NCBI GenBank assembly: GCA_021397835.1
Contig: JAJFZO010000566.1
Coordinates: forward strand, 2,604,001 to 2,668,000
Direction: 5' to 3'
Origin: Moringa oleifera
Lineage: Eukaryota > Streptophyta > Magnoliopsida > Brassicales > Moringaceae
DNA: 64,000 nt
Shown: piece after piece, positions 21,971-35,100 of the stretch
Layout of the letters: each line of letters opens with the position of its first letter
Numbering within the stretch: the stretch's first letter is position 1
Translations under genes and position numbers: made by a program
The notes under the pieces: generated by a model
Told to the model about the DNA's origin: nothing
The model's database searches: none
What the model saw: only the letters and a program-made list of their open reading frames with translations

Positions 21971-24920
21971 AGTCTTTATCGTTTTTATTTTTATTGAAAT
22001 ATATGTTTTTTACAAAATATTTTTTAATCTATGTAATTGTCAGCACCAAACCATTTAATTATTATAATTTTTATTTTAACATTTATTTATCGAGATGAAT
22101 ATTAAAAAATTAAATTAAATTTATTTTTATATTTTATTTAAATTACATGTTTTATTTTAAAATTATTTTGTTAATTTTAAAGATTTTTCTGTTCACAGAT
22201 TATTATTTTTTATGAATCATCGATTTTTTAATAGGGTAAAATTAAAATATATCTTTCTAATATTAAAAAATTCACAATTTTATTATAATGATATTACGTG
22301 AAAAAAATTAAATTAAATTTTTTTTTATAAAATCTCTAATTTAAAAAATTTTATTTTAAAAAAATTAAACTAAATCTAAATATCACATGTACAATTGATT
22401 CGATATATTACAATTTAAATTATAATAAAAATAATATTTCTCTTCTAATATTTACTCTATTTATCATTACTATACATTCATGGAATAAAAGTATTAAACA
22501 CACAAAGAAAAAAATTGGTCCCTTGGAATTACTATTCTGACAATCCTGAATAACAATTATAATAATGTGGAAATAAAACAGATTCAATATTTCGGATTAT
22601 AAATTAATTATATTAATTTCAACTAAAATTTTATATTATTTAAACTAAATTAATGACTAATAAATATTCATTATATTCAAGTATTGGTAATGAGGTCAGT
22701 TTATTCTTTAAAGATATTCTTTATGATTTTAAAAATATATTTATAAAATATTAATTGTTAATATTTTTACATACTATTTAGTAATATAATTATTAAAAAT
22801 TTGCTCACGTACCATCCAATTATATATGCTAACATTAGAATTTAATCTTACCATATATTAAGATTTATATTATTAATAATAACATAATCATCATTTAATT
22901 ATATGAACATTAACCTTCTCCACTTAGAAACTTTATATTATATGAAATCCGTTTTTTTAGCAAGAATAACAAAGCAACTCCATTTGCTTAATTAATTAAA
23001 TTAACCCTAACAGCAATTTATGAAGCATTTGACTTTTTATCGGAGTGTTATAAAAGGGTTATTAAACAATGCTAATGCCTAATTAGTTAGTGATTTTCTT
23101 GTCTCCGATGGAATCAAATTGCTTAATAATTAATAATTTATTGCTTATCATGGGATTATGTGGTACGGATTAGGCAGCCACCTTATGACCAAAAATTAGG
23201 TAAACTCTTTCGGTCTTGCAATTCAATTTGAATAAAGTCATTAGGGTTCAATTCGATAAAGGCCGTAAACTTTGCATACTTCATAAGGTTTTTGTCGGCC
23301 ATAGTATAACCCTTTTGATTACGACCTCCAGTTGTAATACAATATTTTTTTATTCTTGTTATTTTATTATAAAATCAATTTTATCAATAATTTAAAAAAT
23401 AATTTATTTAATGATGTTACACTTATAGCATTAGCATCTTCGCTTAATGCTTTGTTGATACACCTCTCATGTCAATGATGGGGATGTTGTTGCTAATGAG
23501 TTTGATTTTCATTTTAATTTAAATAATATATAAATTTTTATTTTTATATTTCTATTAATATATTATGATTTTTTAAAATAATTTTTAAAAATTAAAATAA
23601 ATAATATTTGTAACATAATTCTAATTGGAATAATATGATATTAATATTGATTAAGATAAAATTGTATATAAATATTTTTAATTATTAGTAAAATAAAAAA
23701 TAACTATTTAATTTAAATTTTTGTTGGAATTTTGTCAATATTATGGGCTTAAACTAGATTTAATGATGCTTGCAAATTGATTTTTGATTTCTACCCGTAT
23801 CATCCAAGTAATAGTTAAAAGCACAAAGAAGAAAAAAAGAATCATCGTTATCAATCGTAATTATCTAGTCGATGAGGTATTTATTGATGAAAATATTGAA
23901 ATTGATAACGAGGAATTTGATTGATTAAGCCGAATTAATAGAAAATTAATGAAGGTGCATGGATATGATAGCATCGGTGTCACTTCAATGGACCGGAATA
24001 TGAAGATTGAGTTTGAATAGTCGTTTATATGGTTTTGCTTAATTGAAAAGGAAAGAATAAACGTAATTAACATGAAATGAAATGGATTTGCAATTGATGT
24101 GGTATGAACAGATACTATTAAACTATACATACGATTACATCCAATATAAGTATAATATGATTATTATTATAAATAAAATGAAATTTGTAAGTATAAATAT
24201 TTAACAAGTTATAAGTTATTTAAATCATGATGATGACATAAATTAATATGATAGATATAAAAAAATAATAAGTTATGCTCACTTGTTAATTTAATTTAAT
24301 TTAAATTTTATCAAAAAAATTGTCAGATATTTAAATTATAGATTTCATACTTTGAAAATGTTCTTAGACATAAAAAATGCCAAACTATCATTATAAAAAA
24401 ATTTAAAATTTTTTTATAATGAATTTTATATTATTAAAGTGTTTAAAAATTTAAAATATTTAAATTAAAAATCTTATGTAATAAATTTTAACTTAAAATG
24501 ATTCATATACGTAAAAAAAAATTCAAGATAATATCAAAAAAATTAAAAATTTTAATTAATAAAAATATGTAGGTAATTTGACATTTAAAATATTTTTTAA
24601 AAAATTAAAATTATTTCAAATTTAAGGATTAAACGTGAAATAAAATGTAAAATTTATTTAAATTATTTTTGAAGTATTTAAAAATAAAAATATTATTACT
24701 TTATTATTATTATTTTCTTAAAATTTAAATTAAATTTAAATTAAAATATTAAAAAATCATTGAATCAATTAATATTTTAAAATTTACAATAAAAATATGT
24801 ATAATTTAAAATTTAAATTATATTTAACCCTTAATTAAATGAATTTATATAAATTGAATCCATTAAGCTCTGACATAATTTCTTTGGAATGAGTTCATAC
24901 AGTTTCGCTTCTATTGAATT
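21970..24920. other. AT-rich spacer with repeat copies
   Basis: Mostly extremely AT-rich. A somewhat richer stretch at 23,760-24,130 shows broken reading frames on both strands and no family I recognise. A dispersed-repeat copy in reverse orientation lies at about 24,330-24,560. Confidence 0.5.
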
Positions 24921-24925
24921 TCTAT

Positions 24926-24957
24926 AATGGTTGGGCCTTTAGCAGGCCCTAACCATT
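24926..24957. promoter_or_regulatory. Near-perfect inverted repeat with two GGCCC sites, upstream of IBA57
   Basis: AATGGTTGGGCCT and AGGCCCTAACCATT pair over 13 bp with one bulged base and a 5-base loop (TTAGC). Both arms contain a GGGCC/GGCCC site related to the site II motif of plant housekeeping promoters. The repeat lies about 340 bases before the IBA57 start codon. Confidence 0.55.
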
Positions 24958-25074
24958 TGGCGCATCTCGGCGCTATAGAAAGGCCTTTAATGAACCCATA
25001 ATCTATACAGTCCGTAATCCTTCTCATGGACGACATAATCTCTTTCCGGAATTTCATCGAACATATAACGTGCG

Positions 25075-25092
25075 CTCTCTCTCTCTCTCTCT
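25075..25092. repeat. (CT)9 microsatellite in the IBA57 promoter or leader
   Basis: Uninterrupted CT dinucleotides. CT-rich tracts are common near plant transcription starts. Confidence 0.8.
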
Positions 25093-25145
25093 TGACGAGC
25101 GGCCACCTTTGAAGCCGAAAGGCCCGAAACTGTCATTTGCTTGCT

Positions 25146-25183
25146 CCACGTGGTACAACCCAGGTCCCTTCCATCACACGTGT
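25146..25183. promoter_or_regulatory. Two G-box-type elements upstream of IBA57
   Basis: CCACGTGG (25,146-25,153) and ACACGTGT (25,176-25,183) are perfect 8-bp palindromes around the ACGT core, 30 bases apart, about 115-150 bases before the start codon. Paired G-box or ABRE-like sites are typical bZIP/bHLH targets. Regulation is inferred from the motif alone. Confidence 0.5.
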
Positions 25184-25296
25184 CGCCCGCCCAACTCCGT
25201 CTTGCCACAGCTGTGGCTTCGTCTCCTTTCTCTTTCTTCGACCTTGAGCCCGGTACAGAGCACTAACGACGACGACAACAACGGGAGGACACGAAA

Positions 25297-28200
25297 ATGC
25301 AACGTATAAAGCTCTATCAGCGTTTCTCAGAATCTGTTTTTTACAGTTGTAGGAGCATCCAGCAGCAAACCCATCTCGGGAATGCTGGTCCGATGGCGTC
25401 TCTTCTGAAATCCAGGTCTGTAGTACGGTTCAGTGGACCGGACACGGTGAAGTTCCTTCAGGGTCTGTTGACCAACGATGTCCGGAGATTCTGTGATCCT
25501 GTGAATGATAAAATTTCGACCCTGCCCACACCTAACATGGCCACTGTGTCTGCTGCTCCTATGTACGCTGCTCTGTTGACTCCTCAGGGTAGGTTTTTGT
25601 ATGATTTCTTCTTATACAGACCCTCAAGGCCCGAGGAGATGCTTGATCGAAGAGGGTCCGGACCCGGTGCTGACTCGGGTTTAGAAGGGTCGGTTGAGTT
25701 GTTCGCGGATGTAGATGCTTCAGTTTTGGATGAGTTATTGAACACTCTCAAGAGGTGAGTTTCTTTCTATAGCTTTAAGCTTTACGCTTTGTTTCCCTTA
25801 GTTGATTTTTTGATCCTTTCCGCTCCCCGTTTCTTTTCTTTTTGAAAGAAACAGGCTTTTGGTTAGTTAGGCTGTGAAATTCTATATGCAATGTTATTAT
25901 TAATAGTATCATCACGTGATTATTCATCCTCTTGTGGAAGGGCAGTTTTCCGCTACTTGTAGCTTCATTGTTTAGAGGGTTGTGCTCAGTGTTTTAGATG
26001 CACCATTTTGTGTTTTCTTGATTCTATTTGATCTTCCAAGAGAGGGAGAATAGGTAGAAGAATTGCCACATGCATGATCCAGGCTTTTTGATGGTCATTA
26101 GAGAGACTTTACCTTCACTTTCGTTGCTTATTTGGTTGTCTATGTCATTTAAGAATATTCATTTTGATTTTACTAGTCATAAGTTTCTAGCAAACCTCTT
26201 TTTTCACTTAGCTGGTTGAGTTTCAAAGAGTACATGTCTTTGGCAATGCAGGATAGTAAAATATCCCAAAATGTGTCTTTCACATCATGAACTTTTTCTG
26301 GCATACATCTTAAATCAATAAGTGACAGTTAAGTTTCTGATGTCCTTTTAATTGATAATCTTCTCAAAAAGTATACATTGGATCAAGCCAACATCTAGAC
26401 CACAATACTACTAATCCATTGGTTAACTTGAGAAACTAAAACTCGTTTTACTTTTGAAATTTGAGGTATAGATTCACAGAAAGAAGGCAAAAAAGTTTTA
26501 CTATTCCAAAATCAACGGATTTGTATGATTCATGAAGAAATCTGATTCAGGCAGTCTCGCAGGTTATATTGCAAATGATTTGTTCTAAATATAAATATGA
26601 CAAAGCTCTTCTCGTACCATTGGAGCAGTGAAAAGCCACTAGCTGATCAACCTGAACCTTGGAGGTACCTTGGGTAGTTTATGTGATCTCCATGCACCAT
26701 AGGTATCTATATCTACTTTTCTAAAGTTGGGGGGATTTAATCTGCCCCATTTTATAGGACTTGTGCTCCCGTGGTTTCTGGCCAGTTTTAGTATCACAGT
26801 TTCACTGAGTAGTTGCTTTGATATGTGTAGGACAGCATGACATGAATGTCATATATCACAATTGTAGAACAGCTATTATGATTGTAACAGATGAAAAAGG
26901 GTAAAAACAATTTTCTATACTTTGCTGGCAATTTGTACACAGACATCAACATTGGTTAGGCATTACAGTCTTGGTAATTCTTCACATTCCTCTTTTCTCA
27001 TCATAACATTTTTTCAGAGGAAGCATTCTTAAGAGGTGGTTTTATATTATTTGTTCTATGTTTCATTATGGGCTTTAAGTATTTCATGGTTATGTTTGAT
27101 GACATGTAGCGAAAAACAAGTTAATCATCAGTGCATGTCATGCTTCAGTACCCTCTCTAGACAGCTGGTAGGCTTATTTACTTGAGGCTCGCCTAGCTGT
27201 TTTGGAAAGTGTAATTTTAGCCATTTGTTCCATCTCCTTATGTGCTATAGATGCTTTTATTTGGATTCATTCAGCCTGCTCTATGGGTTTCTAGGCTTTT
27301 TGTTAATATATAACCTTCAATCTTCATGTAACTTCTATTTCTTTATCTTGCTTCCCCAGATATCGCCTGAGGTCCAAGGTTGAGATTGAAAATGTCGCCA
27401 AAGACTTCTCCTGCTGGCAGCGCTATGGGAGGAACCTTTCTGAAAAGTCCTCATCTGTAGAAGAACCAGAGACTGCATCTGTTGGCTGGGGTGGTGGTGT
27501 TGATCTTGCTGGCATGTCTGCTTCGCAAGGTACTAGTCTTGGATGGCAATGGTTTAAGGATCCCAGATTGGATTGTCTTGGTTACAGAGGAGTCTTCCCA
27601 TCTGGCACAACGCGTGAGTCATCTGTCTGAACTTTGTCGCTCTTGGAAACTGTATTTGTTTACAATTTTACACATTTTAATTTTATTGTAAGCACGTCAT
27701 GGATCATTTGACATACCTCCCAATTGATAAAGCTACAGATTTCCTGTGATTTTCCCATTTATCTTTGGTCTGTTGCAGCACCTTTAGTTGAGTCCGACAA
27801 AGAAACAGATGAACAGCTCTACCTTCAGTGGAGACTCGGGCAAGGAGTGGCAGAAGGCTCTGCTGAAATTCCAAAAGGTGCAATCTTTCTCCCTTATTAT
27901 ATACCTTTTTTTTTTTGGTTCCTCTGCATTTTATAACTGTAGGTTTTGACAAAGCCACTTTCAAATTTTCTCTATTCATCTTTTTAACAGCAAGTCTTCA
28001 TTTTCTTGGTTCTAGTTTTCTGGCTTTTAATGCAAGCATACATTGATCTTATGTAGGGGAGGCGATTCCACTTGAATACAATCTTGTAGGTCTAAATGCT
28101 ATAAACTTTGACAAAGGGTGTTATGTTGGCCAAGAGCTTGTAGCTCGTACACATCACCGAGGTGTTATTCGCAAACGATTGCTACCTTTAAGGTTTCTCG

Positions 28201-28534
28201 ATAGTAATGGAAAAGGTATGCTTCCCTCAATTGGCTCTGATATTTTCATTACTTCTCTTACATGCCAACCGAAATCTCTATGGTTTCAGAGGTTGTGCAG
28301 AAAGTTGCTCCAGGTTCAGAAGTCATCGAATCTGCATCAGGCAAGAAGGCAGGGACTGTGACAACTGCACTTGGCTGTCGTGGGCTGGGTCTCCTAAGAT
28401 TGGATGAAGCCTTCAAGGGGTCAGCTGCATTGATCATCCCAGGACAAGAAGATGTGAAGGTCGAGCCAATCAAACCGGCATGGTGGCCTGCTGAGTGGTT
28501 TCCCGAATATCAACAGCATAGTGCAGCTGCTTAG
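25297..28534 (+). CDS. IBA57: IBA57-type mitochondrial iron-sulfur cluster assembly factor
   Basis: IBA57 works with ISCA proteins in late assembly of [4Fe-4S] clusters for mitochondrial enzymes such as aconitase and lipoyl synthase. Exons are 25297-25754, 27360-27613, 27779-27877, 28057-28215 and 28290-28534, giving 404 residues. The first 35 residues are Arg/Ser/Gln-rich without acids except one Glu, as in a mitochondrial presequence. The GCV-T/YgfZ-like folate-binding fold is seen in [21 protein letters not shown] and the family signature KGCYVGQE at residues 290-297, with the conserved Cys at 292. The length and signature match the plant protein annotated as putative transferase At4g12130. 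Intron 1 is 1.6 kb. The gene is convergent with the LRR receptor gene, with 765 bases between them. Confidence 0.93.
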
Positions 28535-29299
28535 AGGACACAGGTTACCTTTGGAAGTGGATCAAATTGTGTATTTTTGCCTTTTCACCGTAACTCCAGG
28601 TACCTCGCACAGTTGTTAATTACGTTACATTTGCTATGGAAGCAAAGAAAAACAGAACTTGACTGATGAGTTTGATTAGTGATCCTATTTTATTCTTGTT
28701 CCTTTGCTGCTGAAGACTGAGCCAATAAAGAATTTATCTGTAATTAAAATCTAATAAAGTATGATTTTATCTTGCCAAAGTCTTGATCTTCATCACTTAT
28801 TAATTTCAATTTGGAGGTGTTTCATGTGGAATGAGAGACCTATTTTCTACTGGTTGATTAGTATGTTTTACGGTCTTTGGTTCAAGAGGAGGATCAGGCT
28901 AAGATCAGTGGTTACTGCTTGATTCAATGCTTAATGCTATAAAAATGAACTTTGTAGATTGATTATAACTATAGTCAGATGTTATGGTAGGAAAACAATA
29001 TGAAACTGTTATTAACAAATGAAAAAGAAAAAATCACAATTACAAAATTACTTTTCTTCTCGCAAGCTCTACTATGAGGAACTGTGCGGCCTTTTAACAG
29101 AGCTAGAAATGTTATTACAAACAACCACAAGGAGATTTTTTAAGGGCAACCTCGAGCTTACAGGAAGCTGCTATCTTTCAACATGGCCAGTCAGCCTGTG
29201 AAACAGGCAACAGTATGAGCTATTGTGGCAACAAGGCCTATGTTGCTGAGGGCACATCAAAATCAGTAATTTTCAGAGACCAGAAGAAGGTGAGCGTCC
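28535..29299. other. Intergenic region between convergent genes (IBA57 and LRR receptor 3' UTRs)
   Basis: Contains plant-like 3' UTR sequence for both genes, including AATAAAG-type signals near 28,725 and 28,753. No coding sequence seen. Confidence 0.5.
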
Positions 29300-32180
29300 T
29301 TATGTTGAATTGGCACTCAGTTCCTGAATCACTGCTTCAATAGTTGGCCTGTTTTCAGGAAGCTCATGGGTGCAAGCCAATGCAAGTTTTCCCAGCTTAG
29401 CTGCCTCAGGTTCAGAGAATTCTCCCTTGAGATTTACATCAATAAAATCTTCAAACCTGCAAGATTCAGCAGCCAATCTTACTGAGGTATTGAGCATTGT
29501 CTTGCCAGAGATGATCTGGAGGATAATCACCCCAAATGCAAAAATGTCAGTCTTCTCTGTAAAACGGCCTGTGCTGACGTATTCTGGAGCTAAGTATCCC
29601 ATGGCTGCACTGGTTTTGAGAGCTGAAAAGACTATGTCCTCAGCAAGAAGCTTATGAAGGCCAGAGTCTGCAATCAGTGGGGTGAACTGCTGGTCGATGA
29701 GAACTTTCTCAACTGATATGTTTCGATGAACTATGGTGGGTTTGTTTGATTCACTCCGGTGTAGATACTCAATACCTGGTCAAGCAAAAACAATAATGTT
29801 AGTGTAAGCAGACTGAATATTAGAGCCCGCAAGGGAATGGATAAAGCTATGGCATCTCTGTATTATCTGATTTACTTCTGATGAACAAGATTATAGGAAC
29901 CTGACCTTTCGCGATGCCATTAATGATGGACGCCCTTGTAGACCAATCGAGAACGTGTCTGATTCCATCTTCTATATCAAGATATTTTGACAGATTTCCC
30001 TTAGGAGCGAAATCGTAGAGAAGAAAACATTCACCCCTGGCCCTGGAGCAGCAGAAGCCTCGCAGCCTGACAAGGTTTTCATGTCTCAGTGAGGTTAATA
30101 AGTTCAACCCTTTTACAAACTCGGCTTCCTCATTCTTACAGCTGGTTATGCTGATACTTCTAATTGCTACAATGGAACCGTCTCTGAGAATTCCTCTGTA
30201 GATAGACGAGAAATTACTCCGTTTCAACAAGTTATTCTCGGAGAAGCATTGGGTGGCAGACTCAACCTCTTCCAAGCTGAACCTGAAGATGTTAAGATTC
30301 TCGTGGGAGAAACCAGTGCCATTTCGACCATCACCTAAAGGATCCCATCCATTAGCATACTCAAGACACACAAGCGGTGAGGTACAGTTCCTACTGAACT
30401 CCTTAGCCTGGTCAGTGCTTAGCTGCCCATCAGAAGGATCAGATGTATTACCAATCTTTTGATTCTGCCTGCGATAACAGAAAAGGATCAGAAATCCAGC
30501 ACCCACTAATGTGACACCAACTGCGATAACACTAGCAGCAACAGCAATTTTTGGAAACTTTGATGACTCTGGGCAATGGGTCTGGTTGCAATGTTCCTGG
30601 TGGTCTGCAGTATTAGGGATGTCTGGAGTAGCATCAGTTGTGCTGGATCCAACAGGTTCAAGCTGGTGGATATTGAGATCATCAAAAGGAGTGCAGTGTC
30701 TCACAGAAGGGAAGTCAAGTCCACATAGACCAGGATTATTCTGGCACTGGAATGCTTCGTTTAATTTCATTAGACCTTCATAATCGGAAAGTAAACATCA
30801 GTATCTGGCTGCACTGGCTAAAAGTGCAGTAAGGACACATCAGGTGGAAAAGTTCTGAAAATGAGATTACAGTAAAACAGGAGAAGCAAAGAGTAGGCGT
30901 TACCAGAGGGAACAAGTCCAGAAAGGCTATTGTTTCGGAGATCAAGAACTTCCAATTGAGGAAGAGAAGCTAGTCTGGCAGGAATTACACCAACCAAGGC
31001 ATTAAAGCTCAAGTCGAGCCTTCTTAACATCCCCATGTTTCCTAAGCTTCCAGGTATCTTGCCAGTTAATTTGTTATATTGTAGAGCAAGAATGATTAGC
31101 CTCTTTGAGGATCCCATCTCTGTAGGTATGCTCCCTGTCAGCTGGTTACAACAGAGCTGCAAGACTACAAGACAAAAGATCATCCGATCAAAATGATTTT
31201 TTAGCAGAGCAGAACCCCATGAACTGTAAGAAAACCAAGATCTCTAATGAGGCAAAAGGGAAGAGAAGAAACTGAAAATGAAAAGTTTTTAGTCTCAAAT
31301 CTTCCATAATTTGTTAAAAAACACAAAAGATACATCCCTTCCCGCCAAACGCCATAAAATTTTCTTAGTTGGGAGGTTTCTCTCATTTTTGCCATTTAGA
31401 ACAGATCTAAAAGGAATTCATGAATTAGCTAAATCTTCTCATCTTGTTCTAAGCTTCCTTGGCCAAAACATGATCTAAATGTGATTGAGTTTGCAAATTT
31501 ATAAAGCAGAAATCACAGAAATTTTCTAACAAGATGAAGCTTCTCTCTTCAAACGTCTTTTACTTGCATAGCAACCACCTAGAAACTCAAAATTTGTCAA
31601 ATCCATGAATGAAAAATTACCCAGAAAGACGAGATGTTTCTTCACTTTTCAGATTTAGACAAGAACCACAAAAACACATTGCAGAGAATGACCGGAAATG
31701 ACTGTAAATCACCAGAAGAGAAACACATTGATGAGAAGCCAGCAACTAACCTTGTAAACTAGCCATGTTACTGATCTCAGGAGGAATAATCCCGGACAAA
31801 TTATTCACGTTCAGATAAAGATCAGACAACTCAGTAAGATTTGCAATCTCCTTGGGTATCTCCCCATATAATGAATTGTAGTGTAAGTACAAACCCGACA
31901 GGCACTTAAGCTCGGCCACCTCCGGCGATAACTTGCCTGAAAGACCTTTTCCCTGCAGTGATATGTTGGCCACTTTACGGTGCTCATTGCAGGCAACTCC
32001 CTCGAATGAACCACTGCAAGGATCACCATCGCTGGTCCATGACCTGAGTAGCTTGTTTTCTGGGTCTAAAGAACCCTTCAGCTCCATTAGAGCTCTTAGC
32101 TCGGCATTTCCACAAGCTGGTTGCGGAATGGAAACTGAGAGTAACAGAATCACATGAAATAGGAAATGAGAGATACCCAT
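29300..32180 (-). CDS. LRR receptor-like protein with a degenerate (pseudo)kinase domain
   Basis: Exons on the minus strand are 31751-32180, 30904-31164, 29906-30775 and 29300-29775, giving 678 residues. A signal peptide is followed by an LRR N-terminal cap (WTSDGDPC), about six leucine-rich repeats, NNPGLCG, one membrane span at about 307-330 and a cytosolic kinase-like domain. Key residues are lost: no Gly-rich loop, VAIR (Arg436) for the ATP-binding Lys, HRN (537-539) for HRD, and DSG (557-559) for DFG. The C-lobe is well kept (MGYLAPEYVSTGRFTEKTDIFAFGV, then ENRP). This agrees with the LRR-IV type I recall around At5g51560, so the degeneracy is probably ancient. The start is the ATG at 32,180; an in-frame TTG six codons earlier is not used. 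A receptor or co-receptor scaffold is likely; the ligand is unknown. Confidence 0.9.
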
Positions 32181-35100
32181 GATTCTTCTCGGCTCCAATC
32201 TGACGTTTCCCTTCTGGGTTTTTGTTTCCTAGAGTTGTTGATTCCCTTTCCTTCTCCAGACTTCTTCCTCTTCGCTAGAGAAGAAAAGAAGCTGATAGTA
32301 AGAAGAAATCCATTAATTCCCGCTGTTGAAATTCGTAAACGACGGCAAAGCAAGGAACAGAAAGAGAGAGACAGAGAGGGAGAGTTGATTTTGAAAGTGG
32401 AAAAAAAAAAAAAGTACAAGCAATAACTACTTTTTGGCTACTTGACAGACACGTTCACATTTGGACTTCAATGTTGGAAGATAGATAAGAGTTAAGATGG
32501 AGTGACAACTTGCTGCCATGCCGCTTACGTTTGGAAGCATTGTTCATCTTTTAACTTGAATGAAAAAGGATTACAGATAGATGGGTCCTACTTGATATGA
32601 TCTGCTGGAATGATTTGAAGCTAATGATCAGGAATTGCGCTCTGCTGTCTGTTTCAAAGAGATGGACGTTCCTGTTGGTTTGCACACACAAAGCTGGACA
32701 GGCAAATGGGTATTGACAGGGGGAATAACCGTTCTCAATTTCTGCCATCAATTCAGCACTTACAGCTTTCACTATTCTGAATACAGATCTTCATTGCAGT
32801 TCCAGTTCATCCAAGAAGCTTCAACGCTGGCTTTTGGGTAAAGCTAGTTTCCAAGTCTAGACAAGAAAATTTCATTTTCTTTACAGAAAGGAATCTCATT
32901 TAGTGAAGTTCACCGTTTAAGAAACTTGGGGTCTCTTTCCTGGAGCAATGATTCCTGTCTATTAACATTTTAATCGTCTATAAGTGTTCCAGCAAAGCCG
33001 TTTGATTGCTTTGATTAGTAATAAAAGCTATGAATTGAATTCTGACATTCTTTCTAGTGTCCAGGTCAATTGGTAGGAAACCTATCTTTGGCAAGGGGAG
33101 CATGGCCTTCCACATGGGGGGTTGACTATCTTCAATCTCCATTGGAGAAACCTTGAGGTCTTGATCAGTAATAAGCAAACTAACCAAGAAGAATCCAAGG
33201 AAAAAACCAAACTTTAATTATAAGGTTAAGTGGGCATAACAAAGAAATGAATATCCTATAGTTTCTAGTAATATAATAATACTTTAGGTAATATTCCTTT
33301 TGCTATAAGCTGAAGACTTCTATTGATTAACTATTCATACTAGTTTATAACCCCATTGCAATATTAAAAGATTATTTAAATTACAAGATTATAATTTTCT
33401 ACAAATTTAAATTACATTAAGTTTTAAAAAAACATTAACATGTGATATTTTAATCAAATCAACAATTAAAATTTTACATTTTTATCATATTAATATAAAA
33501 AAATTCTTTAATCTTTTTTAAAAAAATGATCATAATTTCAAATCAACATACAACTGTTTTCCTCAAAATATAAAGATGGTGACTTTAACATATTTTTGTT
33601 TTTCCCCTTTCCTCGTAAAGAAAAATAGTGGTTATGGAATGCCCCATTCATTTTGGGGTAGGTATTAATATGGAAGCTCTCAAATGCGACAAAGACTAAT
33701 CATAGGGACAATATAAATTTGTTACACTGCCACTAAGAAAGAAGAAAGTTATGGTCCACTAGAAATTAGGATGCCCAACTCTTCGATTTTGAACATTTGA
33801 GCATAGTTTAATTGATCATGGGTCTTTATCAACCCTCTAGAAAAGGTACCGGCTTCTAAGCACTAATCAATGTGTTTGATATGTTAATTAAATGTGATTA
33901 TGAAGAGAAACCATAGTGTTGCTGGTGGTGAACAGAGAAAAGGTAACATGCCCATTATGAGGAAGAAAAATGATGCCATTTGGTTGAAAATCTCGCCATG
34001 ATTGTCGTGCATAGGCACTCTTTTACATTAAATTAAAAAATGGGTAATTTTTTTAAGCAAATAGTACTCTTTTTTTTTCAAATGTGACTGAGGTTTAAAT
34101 TTGAGGCAGAGGGACTAAGATAAAGATGTCTTATTAACCTAAGTTGTATTAAATTTTTAGATAAAAATAAAATAAAATTTTTATAATTTATTATAATAAA
34201 CAAAATAAAAAATATAATATTTTTTCAAAATTTTAACCCAATTCAAATCAAACTGAGAAAGCATATGATCATAGAGAAAATAAAGTTAATTTGACAAAAA
34301 TGTTGATTTTAGGGTTTTTGTTTCTTATGTAATAATTATTTGTAGGAATATTATGGTTTGAGAATGATGGGAACCTACTCTCTGACTAGTGGAAATGCTC
34401 TTAGATTTTGAAATTTATGAGTACAACCTTTTTTCTTTTCATCCACTTTTGATTTTTTTTTTAATAAAAGTAAGAAGTTACACCAAATATCCTGAAAAAT
34501 AAAATCTAAAAACAATTGTAAATTTCAAATCATATTTATTGATAAATACAATCTCATATAATTAATCAGCTCAGAGAATTTATATGGAGTATTTAGAGTT
34601 TTTCTTTTGTAATTTTTTATAATTTACTTTATTTAGAATTATACATAAATTTTAAAAAATAAAAATATCATAAAATTTTAATATTTATCTTATACTATCA
34701 ATCAAACTTTCATATTAAAAAATAAAAAATTAACTATTAATTTATTAATTTACTTTAGATTTTTAAATTTAAATTTGAAATTTTTCACAAATATAAATTA
34801 ATGTTGAAGCTATCATCATAAAAAATTTTAAATTTTTTAGTATTAAAAAATTTATATCATTAAAAATTTTTAAAATTTATTTAAATTTTAAAAATAAATT
34901 ATTTTAATTATTTTAATAATAAAATATTTTAATATTTTTAATTATTTAAGTTAAAATCTAATTCGAATTAAATTGATAAATTGAAGTTGAATTTATTATT
35001 TTTTAAATTATCAAAAAAATGATTAATCTCATATTAACATGATATTGATTCCGCAAGAACATAATGATTAGAGGTTGTAATAAATATGAATCAATGAACA

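Noticed and set aside
23861..24130. 89-codon frame on the minus strand in an AT-rich spacer
   Set aside because: Biased composition (Ile, Ser, Phe, Asn), no recognised family and no gene context. The plus strand is broken by stops as well.
28231..28242. TTGGCTCTGATA in an IBA57 intron as a second primer-binding site
   Set aside because: It diverges before the required ACCA end, and there is no LTR-like sequence next to it.
32181..32198. Six extra N-terminal codons on the LRR receptor beginning at TTG
   Set aside because: Not an ATG. The ATG at 32,180 gives a clean signal peptide.
32978..33187. 69-codon minus-strand frame upstream of the LRR receptor
   Set aside because: Short, no recognised family and no surrounding gene structure.
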